From: Botryococcus braunii
Lineage: Eukaryota > Chlorophyta > Trebouxiophyceae
Direction of reading: 5' to 3'
NCBI GenBank assembly: GCA_002005505.1
Contig: MVGU01001310.1
Coordinates: 120,001 to 151,705, forward strand
Length of the DNA: 31,705 nt
The translations under genes and the position numbers were made by a program. Each line of letters starts with the position of its first letter. Position 1 is the first letter of the stretch. Below are positions 10,356 to 21,042 of this stretch, one piece after another. The notes below the pieces were generated by a model. It was not told the origin of the DNA. It saw nothing but the letters and a program-made list of their open reading frames with translations, and ran no database searches.

Positions 10356-12769
10356 ATGGATAGGGAGGACCGTACTTCCGGTGATCGGCCACCGATGCCG
10401 TCCCTTTTTCTTCGACTTTCCACCCTTGTGTCGTATATTTTACTTGTAATTGTAAATTATCTCAGCAACAGTGGAGTTCTTGGACCCAAGAATGCAGATA
10501 TTTCCGCAAAGTTCCCCACACCTCTCACCCCAGCAGGGTACGTCCGTTGTATCCAAGCTCCGCGGGGGTTCGAGCTGTTCTCTGCTGTTTCCCGGGATGC
10601 AGACATCGGGATGCAGAAGCTGACAGAGTGATTACCGTGTCCCCTTTACAGTTTCGAGTAAACGTTTGCGGAAAGCTAACCACAGTGCTCTGTCCGTGGA
10701 CGGTTTCTGGTACAAACGGAAGGGATCCAAACGGAACCAACCTTGCTTGCCATGTTAACCTCGAAGCATGTACTAGTTGTCAAGAACGCTCGAGGTTCAT
10801 ACTGTGGCCGTGTAAAAGGCAATCATGCTCTGGCAGGTGGGCTTTCAGCATCTGGGGACTGATATTTGGCCTGCAAGGGCTTGGAACAATTTATCAATTG
10901 CTTCCAGGAGGATACCAAGATGGATCTAAAAAGAGGATTGTAAATAGCATCGGCATGCCCCTTTTTCGCTTTGTTGTTCAGATTAGCCTGCACCCAACAC
11001 TGGCAGTACTAAAATATTCGTGGCACAGTGATTGCAAGGAGTATTGGGTCGTCGGTCCTGTTCTTTGCATTATCAAGTTCAACCGTGATGATTCAGCCTT
11101 ACAATGATGGGGTACTTGTGTGACAACAAGTTTCAATCCAAGTTGCTGCAAACTTGTTGCAGGTTATCCATGGCAGTCTGGATGGTATTTCCAAATGGTT
11201 TGGCAACTGTGTTTCCTTTCGGAGACCCCGCTGGGCATGCTTCTAAGTTTAGCATGCTTGATTGGTGCTTTTGCAAGCTTTGGTACTGCGTTGTATCGCT
11301 TGTACAGGCAGGGACCCCACAGCATACTTGCACCCATAAGGTGGCATGAGACATGCATGCCAGCACATCTTTGAGAGCTTGCCATCACATCTATAACCTG
11401 TTGTAGCAGCAGTCACTTTCCTTGATGGGTCTTTGTTGATTGGTCACTTCCCCTGACTGGTCCATTTGTCCCGCACACTTCAAGTATTTCTTTTCTTTCT
11501 ACGACCTGTGATTCTACATACTTTACTTTCTGTGTATACTGGGTGAAAGCGTGCGTTTTATTTTGCTATGTGAAGTGCCGGCATTGTACCAAGCTAAGGT
11601 GTCAGGGCCCACCCCTCCCATCTGGAGACTGTATCCAACCACATATTTACTAATCAAGTCCACCCCAACTCCATTACAAACAGTAATTTGGATGCTAGGT
11701 ATGCCTGAGATTGGAGTTTCTTTCCTCTGGGTAGAGCCCGGCTGGCTGATCTTGCGTTTAAGCCATTGTTGTTTGCAATGGAGGATGTGCTAGACAACAA
11801 AAAATCAGCTGATCCCAATGTGGAGTCGGCTCACAAATGAACTGATCCTCAACTTGAGTAATGTATAACATGATGATGATGGCCATCAACGCAGGTTGAA
11901 GGACCAGCATGGCTCTTTGTCCAATGTGCTCCTTTACGCATCCTTTTTCTTGCCAACCAGTGTCAACACCGCATGGCTGAGTGTGGCTTCCAGTGTGGGG
12001 CTCCTCATTGTCCCAACCGCTTTCGGTGTGGAGATGAACTTGGAGCCTTTTGCTGTTGTTCTCGCAGCCCTCATCACCATTTTGGGTCTGCCCTTTGTCA
12101 ATCCCATGTGATTTTCCTGATCATATTCTCCATTTATATTGAGAACCTGATTGCTTATGATGCTGAATGAGTTTTCCATTTTGGTGCTTTGTCTTGTGCG
12201 ATGCGTGATTCAGGCCGCAAGGGGCAAGTGACTAGGAAACGAACGCATGTTCTTATCAGGTTCAGTAAAAACAAAACTTTTTTTGACTTAGTTATTGCTG
12301 GTCTCACTCCGCCTATTTTCCCCCTTTAATGTGCTGTGCCTCTTTCAGTGGCAGGACGGAGTGTCTGTTGTAGGATCCACACTATCAAAGTGCTCCTCTG
12401 AATTGCCGCACCTTTGAGAGAAGTTTCCAAGTGTGTAAAAGTGGTTCCAGTGGTTGCGTTAGTAGTGTCTCTGAGAGTATCTTAAAAGTTAGATTTTGTG
12501 AGCCTTAACCTTGATGGTATGGGAATGCAGGTGTGGTGGTTGTGTATCGGGAGCGAGACAGTGTCTATACGCTGACTCTGGTGTGGGCTCTCTTGGCTGT
12601 ATATGGCAAGCAGTCCACCAAACCAATTCGCATAGGATCCCTAGTTTGCCTTGTCATATGCTGCTTGTGCACCATATTCGCAGTCCTGCGGAGGAAAACA
12701 AGCAATGTTCAAGATATGTCGGACTTACGACAGCCCTTGAAAGCTAAGAATTCAGATGCTGTTGTATGA
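10356..12769 (+). CDS. TspO/MBR-like (tryptophan-rich sensory protein family) multi-pass membrane protein
   Basis: Five exons: 10356-10537, 10837-10952, 11163-11340, 11895-12085 and 12531-12769. Phases are 2,1,2,1 and the total is 906 nt (301 residues). The diagnostic join is exon 1/2, giving PTPLTPAG + WAFSIWGLIF, the Pro-Ala-Gly-Trp...Ile-Trp motif of the eukaryotic and bacterial TspO-like family. Further family-like blocks are YPWQSGWYFQMVWQL, FFLPTSVNTAWLSVAS, and VYRERDSVYTLTLVWAL. Hydrophobic segments at roughly residues 12-33, 62-83, 105-150, 170-195, 210-225, 232-245 and 253-272 suggest 6-8 passes. The last one plus a basic/polar tail (RRKTSN...) extends beyond the classic five-helix domain of about 160 residues. 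Family members bind tetrapyrroles or sterols in mitochondrial, ER or other membranes; the ligand here is unknown. Odd points: intron 2 appears to use a GC donor at 10953, intron 3 ends either at AAG|GTGGCA (used here) or CAG|GCAGGG at 11308, and the intron 4 donor GTCTGC is weak. Confidence 0.7.
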
Positions 12770-13596
12770 ACTGTGCTTCCTTAATGGGCTCTGCCAGTGT
12801 TTCTGAAGTATGCGAAGGGTTCTGCTTTCTTGCCAGCTGTCTTATCCCCTGTCATGTACCAGCATTTAGAGTTTTCTACTTCCGTTGAACCTCCTGTCTT
12901 TCTTTTGGAGCTAATCTGTCGGACATGGTCGAGCACGCGTTCTGTGCATCATGATTCAAATTGATCTCTAAGAAAAGCAAGGTGTGGAGAAATTCTGGGG
13001 TCATGGGGATGTACAAAGGGTGGTGGGGAATTGGAAGATAGGAAACTTAAATTGCCCTGAAAAATGTTTGGGTGACGCTATATCTTTGGAAAATACCCTT
13101 TGGGTAGATATGAATTAGGGACATGATTGAAAATGATGGCCCTCAGGTTGGCAGGGCAACTTGTCGAGATAGTTCAAGGGTGCAGAAGCATGTTCAATCT
13201 TCCCTTTTTATTGTGATCGAGTTCGTGGGGATCAGAGCAGGAATCTGCATTGGTGTGCATGCTTCTTCTTTCTGTCACCTGATACGGTCCGTGGTACTAC
13301 AACTTGTGCCTTGCAAGCGTGTCACAAATTTATGTACTTCCGTAGGTGGTGTCAATGGCTCCAGCAGTACGTTCATTGCTCTATTTCTCGTATCCTAGTC
13401 ATGGTGGGAGTTTCTCCATTTTTCAGCTCCTCATAGTTGGACAGGTGTAGTACTTGATGCTACGATTGGAGATGAAAAAGGTTCACCGAAGCATGATTCA
13501 GGCTCTAAGCCGAAGGTTCATGCTAGAAGACTATCACACCTATCGAGCAGCAGCTGGCATGGCATATTGAAACTGACACGCTGCAGAGCAAGACAT

Positions 13597-13612
13597 CCCC
13601 CCCCCCCCCCCC
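13597..13612. repeat. Poly-C tract (16 nt)
   Basis: Uninterrupted run of 16 C followed directly by AA and a T-run. Confidence 0.9.
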
Positions 13613-14157
13613 AATTTTTTTCTGTCGTTCAGTTCAAATTGAGGAGCTTCCAACTAGGCCAATGCATCCGGATGCAAGCCTCGAGATGCCTCCAAAAGGA
13701 ATACCTTTTAAGGCCCCAGGCCAGGATGACGGCTTTTTGGGTCTGTTTACGTTAGCATGATACATGGCAACTGCAATGCCCACGAAATGCTGGAAGTTTG
13801 GAGCGTAAGAGGAGACCAGCAGAGAATGCCGGTGTGAAAGTCCCGACCTTCCTCCCACACACCCAGGATTGTTTTTCTTGCGACAATCCTGGCCAGACCA
13901 GACATGGGAACGCTACTCCCCGGGAATGTGCTGTTCAGCAGAGAACAGCGTCGAAGCCTCAGCAAGCGTAATAGTGGAGGCCGACAATATCATTCACCTT
14001 TCTTCACTTACAGAAGTGGATGGAAATAAGCCCAGATGGAGCAAGAGTCAATCCCCACGCCAAGGGTTCATGCCACGAGTCTGCCGCACCGGCTGAACAG
14101 CAGAACTGCGGTCCACTGTGATATCACGCCCCCCAATTGTCCAAAATGCCCCCGCTC

Positions 14158-14173
14158 GGGGGGGGGGGGGGGG
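14158..14173. repeat. Poly-G tract (16 nt)
   Basis: Uninterrupted run of 16 G in intergenic DNA, preceded by a C-run at 14149-14153. Confidence 0.9.
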
Positions 14174-14949
14174 CGGACTTCTAGATTTGCACAAGTCTAG
14201 TGGTAACCCACAAATTGGCAGCATTATCAACAGTGCTTACTTGCAAGTTCACTTCTTGACACCAGTTCATAGGGGAGCGGGCACAACAGATTAGGTATGT
14301 ACAACACGCAAGAAAAATCTCATGCAAAAAAGCCCCTGAGGTAAAGGTAATAAAGTATCAGATCCCAAACAACATGAGTTCCAAGACGCCGCCACGAAGA
14401 TAAGACAAACCTTGTTCAACCAAGTCCCCGTATCCAAAATAAACTCAAAGTTGGAAAACCAAGAATGGCCACCGTCAAACCATTTACAAATGACTTATTG
14501 CATTCCATAGAGGTTGTCAGTCAAGGCCAGATGAATAGTAACGGAGCAACGGATACAACTCCAGGGTTCTAAATGCAAACTTCCAGCCACAAACTCTTTA
14601 ACAATTTTATAACCACCTGTGTACCCGGAGGGCTTCTCTACGTGACGGGAAGCTTTGCCTTAGCCCAACAGAGTGCTCAAGCAACTCCCATAAGCATTAA
14701 ACTCGACAGACATGGAAGAAGGCCTCTCATCTAGACTTGAAACCTGACGTGAAACCAGAACCAGAGAATCGGTGACAGCAGGGGAAGCCATAGAAGACAT
14801 CGGATTGCATTACGTTAGGACCAAAGGAATACCAGATGCGCCAGTGTCACGCATTTCATCAGCCTTTCCAAGATCAAGGGGATGTGTTAATCAGCATGAG
14901 CATATCTAAGGACGGCCTAGTGATCACGCAGCAATTGCTGCTTGCAGAT

Positions 14950-15246
14950 CTAAGTGCAAAACAACAGTCTAACAAACCTGGCTATGTGACATGGAACCCT
15001 CCGACTTTTGTGACGACATGAAGCGATCTTCATCGACTTAGTGTCTACCAATGGCACTTCTATTAGAACGCTTCTGTGCTCCGGTAACCCATAACGGTGC
15101 AATCCGGCAGGACGTGATTGAACTGCTTGCCCGCCGAAGGGAGCGCCTACGACCTCAAGGGTTGAGGCTGGGGCCCCCGGCGGGTGTAACTCCTGGCAAC
15201 TAGTGCACTTCTTAATGCATCGTACAGCCTTTGCTTCCAATGCCAT
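14950..15246 (-). pseudogene. Possible relic of a Ty3/gypsy-type integrase
   Basis: The minus-strand frame (98 codons) contains AVRCIKKCTSCQELHPP, reminiscent of the second half (C-x2-C) of the HHCC zinc finger of retroelement integrases. About 30 residues later comes RPAGLHRYGLPEHRS, reminiscent of the Pro-x-GL...PxPExxW block that precedes the integrase core in Ty3/gypsy elements. Spacing is roughly right. I cannot find the two histidines upstream or the catalytic Asp-Asp-Glu downstream, and the frame stops soon after. Only a decayed fragment, and the resemblance could be chance. Confidence 0.2.
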
Positions 15247-15977
15247 ACATTAGAAATTCAAACAAGTACTGAGATCAAGGGTTTTTATCCATCATCTGCA
15301 CATTGACAAGCGCTCTGGACTTTGGCACGGTGCCGATCACGTGGAATTTGCAACCTGGATTAGAGTAACCGTCCTTTAAACAATAAAGTTGTGCACTGCA
15401 GCGAGTTGATGTGGATTGGATTAGACTATTGAAGGCAATGTGGCTCAGTGCAAATAGATGCAGACGCAAGGCTCCAAGTCAGCAAGTACGGGCTGTCAAG
15501 CGAATTGTGTTGTAGAGTATAACATTGGGCCTGCGTTATTTTCATAAATTTCTTTCTATTATGTTGACATGAGTGTGTTGTGGGTTCGTGCTTTTTGTTG
15601 AGGTAGCCCGACTGTGCTAACCTGACTCGGCGGCATTGTTGTGTCTGTGTGACTTCCGATGGTTGAACGTTGTTTAGGATTGCGAAACTCTCAAACTAAT
15701 AGTTATCTTTCCTAGGCGAACAAGCAGGCGAACGGACTTCTAAGGGTCCAGCCACCCTGTGCAGATTTACAGCAGTAGCATGACAGCATTTAACAAGAAT
15801 TGCCCAATCAAGACTACAGGTATGTCCTTCAATTTTTCGAGAAACCTTACCTTCTGCAGCGGTTTTGAGGACTTCACGAATGCGGTCAGCTTTATGAGGG
15901 CGATGAAATTTAAACGGGTCTATGTTACTAGGGGCATATGTGGTGAGGCATTGCTAGCTGTCCATTCTTGGTTTTGA

Positions 15978-18664
15978 ATGGGCAGGATCAGACACGATAT
16001 GTGTCTGTCTCAAAGAGGTATCGTTGGACGCCAAATAGGAGCAATCCAACACACGTCAATAAACTTGTAAGATGTACATCAGTTAACCAACCAAGACCTT
16101 TGATGGTTGCAGGGGAATTGCCTCACAAACACGACGTTTCACACAGTAATGACCAGCTGCAGCTCTGCAATTGCTGGAATACTAGCGACCCCCTTCCTCC
16201 TGGGGCGCTTCACGCGGTGTATGCCTTTCTGAATGTTCCCGTGCGACTGTCTCCTCTGCAAGTTACCTTGCCACAGGAAATCCCACCGCTGGAAATAAGG
16301 GCAGGCAAGTGTGGGAAACTTGAAGTGGGAAGTGGCTGGCAGGCTAGTAAGCCTGATACCGAAAAGCCTAAAGGGCACGCTATGATCACTGAAAGCCAAG
16401 GAGAACCTGGCTACAGAGGTAGCCAATCGCAGCTGTGTGATGAAATTCTCAAGACTGTAGCCCCTTTGACATTGAGCTCTGCGGGTGAGGATGCACAAGT
16501 CAAGTGCTCTTGCGTCGCGGGGCAAACTGCACCAGAGACTCCGACAGAGTTCGATGACGCCATGATGATTGGAGCGTTGTCTGGGGTAAGGGACTCCTAT
16601 TCCGAGGTTCTACCCAGGCTGATAGTTTGTATACTTGACACCTGCAGGTTCTGTAGAGCTGTGTGCTGAAGGCAAGGTCTTCCACAGGGTCCAAATCCCC
16701 TGGAAGAGGGTGGGAGAATCAGCAGCGGAGCATTCCAGGATTCTCTAGAGCAAGGAGGGATGAATGTGGAGGTTGTTGAGGAGACGAGTGCACGGGCATA
16801 TTCTGTGTTTGGCATTAAGCCGAAGGGAGTCCTCAAGAGGTCAGGAGAAAATATCGAAGATGGACGTCATGATGCCAAAATCCGCCGGTAAGCAGAAAAG
16901 ATTTGATTAATTGATTGTGAAAAATCCTTACGAGAAGTTCAGGGCCCTTACTTTCTGTGATGTCTCTTTCTTATTGGTCTGGTGTTCTCTTCTTTAGGGG
17001 CGACACAAATGTACTTGAGATGGTCTTGTGTGTCAGTCAACAATGTTGAAGGGATATTCTATGCGAGTATGTTTTTACTGCAAGTAGGGGTTCGAATTAT
17101 CCCCAATCTTAGTCCTTTTGTTTTTAAAGCACATGCTAGTTTATATCTTAGTCTTTGTAAGGAAGATTTACGGGTTACCTTCTTATGAATGTATCTGAAT
17201 GTATCAAAGGTTAAGATAGCGTGAAGAATTGACTGCTTAAACCTCCATCTGTTGTCAAGTAGTAATTGTAGAAATGGCTCTGGTCATATGGTTGAGAAGT
17301 CAATGTTTTATTTTTTCATTTCAATTGCATCCGTTTCACCCGTGCTGTCTACACTATTTTTATGTTTGTTGTTGCTAACGACTACAACCTTTTCCCAAAA
17401 CTTCATATAATGTGCAATCTTTCCGGGTTTTCAGTAGTGTTGAGGCTTTGTCCATCAAAACTGGTTGATAAGGGGATGCGTCGAGGCCTGTTTGTCTTGG
17501 AAAAAGTCGGGCTTTGTGACACTGTCGACTTCTTTTGGACATGTTGCAGGGTTACGTTTGCACCTGGTCAGGTCGATGGAATCTGTGGGCACGATGGTCA
17601 TCCTGTACGAAAATATAAGTACAAACCGCCAGCTAAGTTAAATGTTGGCAATCCATATGACAATTTTGGATGGAAAACAGTTGCCCCGTCAAGACTCAAG
17701 TTTACCAAGCAGGATGCAAGAGAGATGGAGGAGCTGCTCGGGGGTCCAAATGACACATATGCTCCATCTGTGGCACGTATGAAACGCAGGTAAATGCATT
17801 AACACTTGGTCACTGCTCTTGTACGGGTTCCTGTAACCAAAGCCTTTCGAGGTCCATTGCTGCTGAAATCTTGCAGTTTCGGTTGAGTCACTTTTGTAGG
17901 TGCTTTGAATTGGCAGTGCAGCCTATGACACCGCCAAGCGTAGTTATCCATCAGCTTGGGAAAGATTAATTGCGGTGATTTTTCGAAGCCATCCGGATTT
18001 TTAGGAAAAAACAGATGAAGTTGTTTGAATGGTATGGGTAGATGGCATCCAGGCTTTTAGTCTTCTGAATAAATCTGCTGTTCAATATTTGTTTGGCACG
18101 CAGCAAGGTCCCTTCTTCCGTTAGGGCTGTGTGTAGTCGAAACAGGAAATGGTTTCCTCCCACAGCATTAAGGCATGTGGTAACAGAAACTCAAATATGC
18201 AATGTGTGCCAGGCAAACACCCCAAGATTTCTATGGGTACATAGGGTTTGGCAACAGAGCAGGTGGTTTTGACTTGAGTTTTGCAGCTTGAACTGCTTGA
18301 TTGACCTTAAGCTGGCATGGGTAATGTTTCTTGCAGGGTTTCTCTTGAACCCCCTCTTGAGAAGAAACGGCCGTTTGTGACACACCCAGGACGCCTTGGA
18401 CAAAAGTGTAAGCCTGCTGTCAAAAAGGATTCCACTCCCAAGTCTGGACCATATCTGCAATTGTCAGAGCAGGCAGTTGATGTGGCATCTGCCGAGTTTT
18501 CAGCGACACATGGCACCCAGCATTGTGGATCTGACAGCCTGCAGAAGCCAGAAGGATGCGTTTCTGAACCAGAACAGGCAAATGGACCATGCCCTGCTTT
18601 GCCGCAATCATGCACCAGTGCTTCCTCAACTCGTTCTAAACGTTTGGGGTCAATTTTTGATTAG
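15978..18664 (+). CDS. Low-complexity protein with SILK- and RVxF-type PP1-docking motifs
   Basis: Five exons: 15978-16017, 16113-16585, 16688-16887, 17550-17789 and 18337-18664 (TAG). Phases are 1,0,2,2 and the total is 1281 nt (426 residues). All four donors are GT (GTATCG, GTAAGG, GTAAGC, GTAAAT) and all acceptors CAG|GG. Around residues 216-221 is PKGVLK, which fits the SILK consensus [GS]-[IV]-L-[RK]. Sixteen residues later KIRRVTFAP (RVTF 238-241) fits the RVxF consensus. This SILK-then-RVxF order is known from PP1 regulators such as inhibitor-2-like and nuclear targeting subunits. The region after it is basic (KYKYKPPAK, MKRR, KKRPF), Ser/Pro/Gln-rich and probably disordered, ending KRLGSIFD. 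No enzyme domain seen. A PP1-targeting or inhibitory subunit, probably nuclear, is inferred from short motifs. The short first exon is the least certain; an ATG at 15780 is an alternative upstream start. Confidence 0.6.
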
Positions 18665-18747
18665 TGGTGTCCCGTCCATGCCCGGATCGATTTAGGTTGC
18701 ATGCACAGATGGTTTCTTGTAGACGAAGACATGCCATTGTAATGATG

Positions 18748-18753
18748 AATAAA
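18748..18753 (+). promoter_or_regulatory. Candidate polyadenylation signal AATAAA
   Basis: AATAAA lies about 85 bp past the stop codon of the preceding plus-strand gene. A TGTAA word (the usual green-algal signal) sits about 10 bp before it in the same stretch (cattgtaatgatgaataaa). Position and orientation fit a 3' UTR. Confidence 0.5.
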
Positions 18754-19850
18754 TCACTGTTTAGGAAGTTATTGATATAGCTGCTAAGGGCTTTGCTTCG
18801 TCTGGTCTTGATGCATGCAATGCCCGAAAGACATGACAAGCTAGTCACCTGTAGCCTGATGGTACACAGTCATTGCTAAGCAGCCTATGTATGAATTTTT
18901 ACAGCCCAGCCCATTTACAAAAATGGGTGCTTGGACTTTTTTGAGACCAGGCACCCGATTAATGTGTAATGGTGCTTCGCTGAAGACGCAAAACAATTAT
19001 TTGCAAGAGGCGAAGTTGACTGTTACAGGTGGAGCGAAAAGGGAAGCAGTGATGGAGGGGTGTTAATCATAGAGTGTGCTCATTTGACACCTGCTACATG
19101 TTAAAAAACAAAATAAATCTCTTTCCCCCCCCCCCCCCCTCTTTTTTGTTTTTTTTTTTTTTTAAAGAAAAAACATAATATTTTTGTTTTAACGCTACAT
19201 CTTGTAGCAGGACGTGATTTCGACAACAGGGTGCCACCACTGGGCTTTAGGGGTACAGCATCTCATGAACCGTAATGATCATGGCCATGGCTAGTGCTTC
19301 ATGATATGCTGACCGAGTTTATTTGCAGAATTTAATTTACTGTCGAGTTGGACAAAGTCTTAAGCGCAGTATACTCGTGACTCAAAACCCAAGTGGGAGC
19401 AGACCTGCTTTTCGGTTCTTTTAGTTCATGTTGCAGAGTGCGGTTTCAACCGACCACCACGTAAGTATCACAAGACATTGTGCTTACCAGGCATGTGGAG
19501 GACGTTGTGCCCCGGGCCCCTTTGGTCGACCATGACGTCATCCATCTCAGTACAGGAGCATATTTGAGAGCTTCTTAATGGGATGTAACATGTCGCAGTA
19601 TTTGAAGGGCCTCAAAAGAGCTGTATGTGTTTAAAGTTTTTGAACCAGGTGGAGCTCCCAGTGTCTCATCTGCATAGCAGCAAAATAACTGTTCAGATAT
19701 CACCAAGTGACATGCGAGAGACGATTTGGGTTGGAACATTTCTGATCTATTGTTTTTCAATTAACAATGCTGTGTCACATTGCATTTCGCTGTATGTGGT
19801 GGATTCACCCGTTCAGCTTTTATTATCTTTTTCTAACTCTCAAGCCTACC
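18754..19850. other. Intergenic DNA with mixed homopolymers
   Basis: No coding chain seen. C15 at 19125-19139 is followed within a few bases by a long T-run (about 19147-19163) and an A-rich piece. The rest is unremarkable. Confidence 0.4.
19125..19139. repeat. Poly-C tract (15 nt) beside a T-run
   Basis: Uninterrupted C run preceded by CTTT and followed by TCTTTTTTG and a T-run of about 17. Confidence 0.9.
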
Positions 19851-19937
19851 ATTGGCAGCAAATACTCACTGAGTCAATTGGCCAGCAAACACTCACTGAG
19901 TCAATTGGCCAGCAAACACTCACTGAGTCAATTGGCC
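19851..19937 (+). repeat. 27-bp tandem repeat, three copies, each with TGAGTCA and ATTGG
   Basis: The word ctcactgagtcaattggcc occurs at 19865, 19892 and 19919, an exact 27-bp period. The array is preceded by the unit's own tail (attggc at 19851-19856). Copies are nearly identical (aatact versus aacact in copy 1). Each unit contains TGAGTCA, the classic bZIP (AP-1/GCN4-type) binding word, followed by CAATTGG, which holds an inverted CCAAT core. The period is a multiple of three, so plus-strand frames stay open through it (about nine residues per unit), but I see no other sign of coding. A perfect palindrome begins 18 bp downstream. Confidence 0.85.
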
Positions 19938-20023
19938 GCGAAAGCTTCATACCGGTAATTACAACCCAACCATCTGCACCCATGGGTGCAGATGGTTGGG
20001 TTGTAATTATAAAGCTTTCGCAG
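19938..20023. repeat. Large hairpin: 54-bp perfect loopless palindrome inside outer inverted arms
   Basis: 19956-20009 is a perfect palindrome centred between 19982 and 19983 (centre cccatggg; arms begin taattacaaccc). Outside it a second pair of arms, gcgaaagctt at 19938-19947 and aaagctttcgc at 20011-20021, also pairs, separated from the core by a few unpaired bases. The whole could fold into a cruciform or a long RNA hairpin. No flanking target-site duplication is obvious. Confidence 0.85.
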
Positions 20024-20832
20024 CATGTTGCGATGTCCAATTTCTATGGTGGGACCACCTTGCTGCTTTACACACGGTGATGTCCATCGGAAATCATACA
20101 CCAGGTGCTATTGCATATCATATCCAATCGTCTATCCTATAAACGCCATACATTTAAATAAAGATACATTTAAAAATTAAGAGTGAAGCCTATTCTAACC
20201 GCATTTGTCATTATTTCATGTCTCCTCCCATACATTGGATGTAGGCGTACCATACTCGTGATACATATGTGCATAATGTACCATACTCGTGATACATAAT
20301 GTACACTGCATGTACATATCCCGCTTCATATCCATACTCAGCATGTATATACTTCTCATGCTCCGAACATACTATCGACATGCATATGTCACTTGTCATA
20401 CTCTTCTCATACTCATACGTTCTCCGTCCCATGCACGTCCCCATACTCGTCTCATACCTCCCATGCACGTCCCAGGCACATCCTGTATACGTCCCGTAAC
20501 CGGCTATGGGCCCTTCCGGAAGAGATTTAGGGAATTATGGGATGCCATGAATCTCTGAATATGGTATTTTTAGAGAATAGCATGACGTCACAAATCTATG
20601 TAGCACGACGTCACGAATCTGGATTCCTCCCATATGGCATTATAAGCGTTGGTAAGTTCCCAGACCTCCCAGAAACTTCTTGACCACTTCTTCCTCCACG
20701 TCATGTTTATGCCAGTATAAATCCACACACGCCCCCTGCAGAAACGTCCTGGGACGTCTATGGGAAGACTCCAGCATCATCATCGCTGGATGGGATGTTG
20801 CTGTTTTCGTGACCGTCCTCAGGAGACGTGTT

Positions 20833-20860
20833 CATCAAGTTCCTGATCAGGAACTTGATG
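20833..20860. repeat. 28-bp perfect palindrome
   Basis: Arms catcaagttcctga/tcaggaacttgatg meet at a TGATCA centre. Immediately outside, gttcat on the left and aatgaac on the right extend the symmetry with a one-base offset. It lies among ACGT-containing repeats. Confidence 0.85.
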
Positions 20861-21005
20861 TAATGAACAAGACGTGTACAGTAACTGTGTACCGCAACTT
20901 CCTGGGACGTTCATGGGACGTCTATGGGACCTTCCAGGACAATTAAGACAGTTTACAGGGAGAAGTCGTTCTGCCAATTCTGCCATGTATGGCATGTATA
21001 TATAT

Positions 21006-21042
21006 GGCATGCATGAATATGCCACATGGTTCACAAATAGAA
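21006..21042 (+). repeat. Direct repeat, first copy (second copy 21099-21133)
   Basis: ggcatgcatgaatatgccac...acaaatagaa recurs 93 bp downstream as ggcatgcatatatgccac...acagacagaa, with a few substitutions and a 2-base indel. Each copy begins with an inverted ggcat/atgcc pair. Confidence 0.75.

Larger units (their letters stand above)
12770..15977. other. 3.2-kb intergenic region with poly-C and poly-G tracts
   Basis: No exon chain found. Contains C16 at 13597-13612 and G16 at 14158-14173. It also holds a possible retroelement fragment at 14950-15246 and an ATG followed shortly by a GTATGT donor at 15780, which could be an upstream exon of the next gene. The remainder has only short frames. 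The promoter of the 15978 gene should lie at its right end. Confidence 0.4.

Noticed and set aside
10547..11107. 186-codon plus-strand frame
   Set aside because: Only 10837-10952 matches the TspO-like protein; the flanks are intron sequence read through.
16139..16525. 128-codon minus-strand frame
   Set aside because: Shadow of exon 2 of the plus-strand PP1-docking candidate, which has matching splice sites and phase.
17085..17110. ggttcgaattatcc as a tRNA T-arm
   Set aside because: No acceptor stem, D-arm or anticodon arm can be folded around it.
19625..20080. 151-codon plus-strand frame
   Set aside because: Its second half is the 27-bp triplicate and the palindrome; openness follows from the repeat period.
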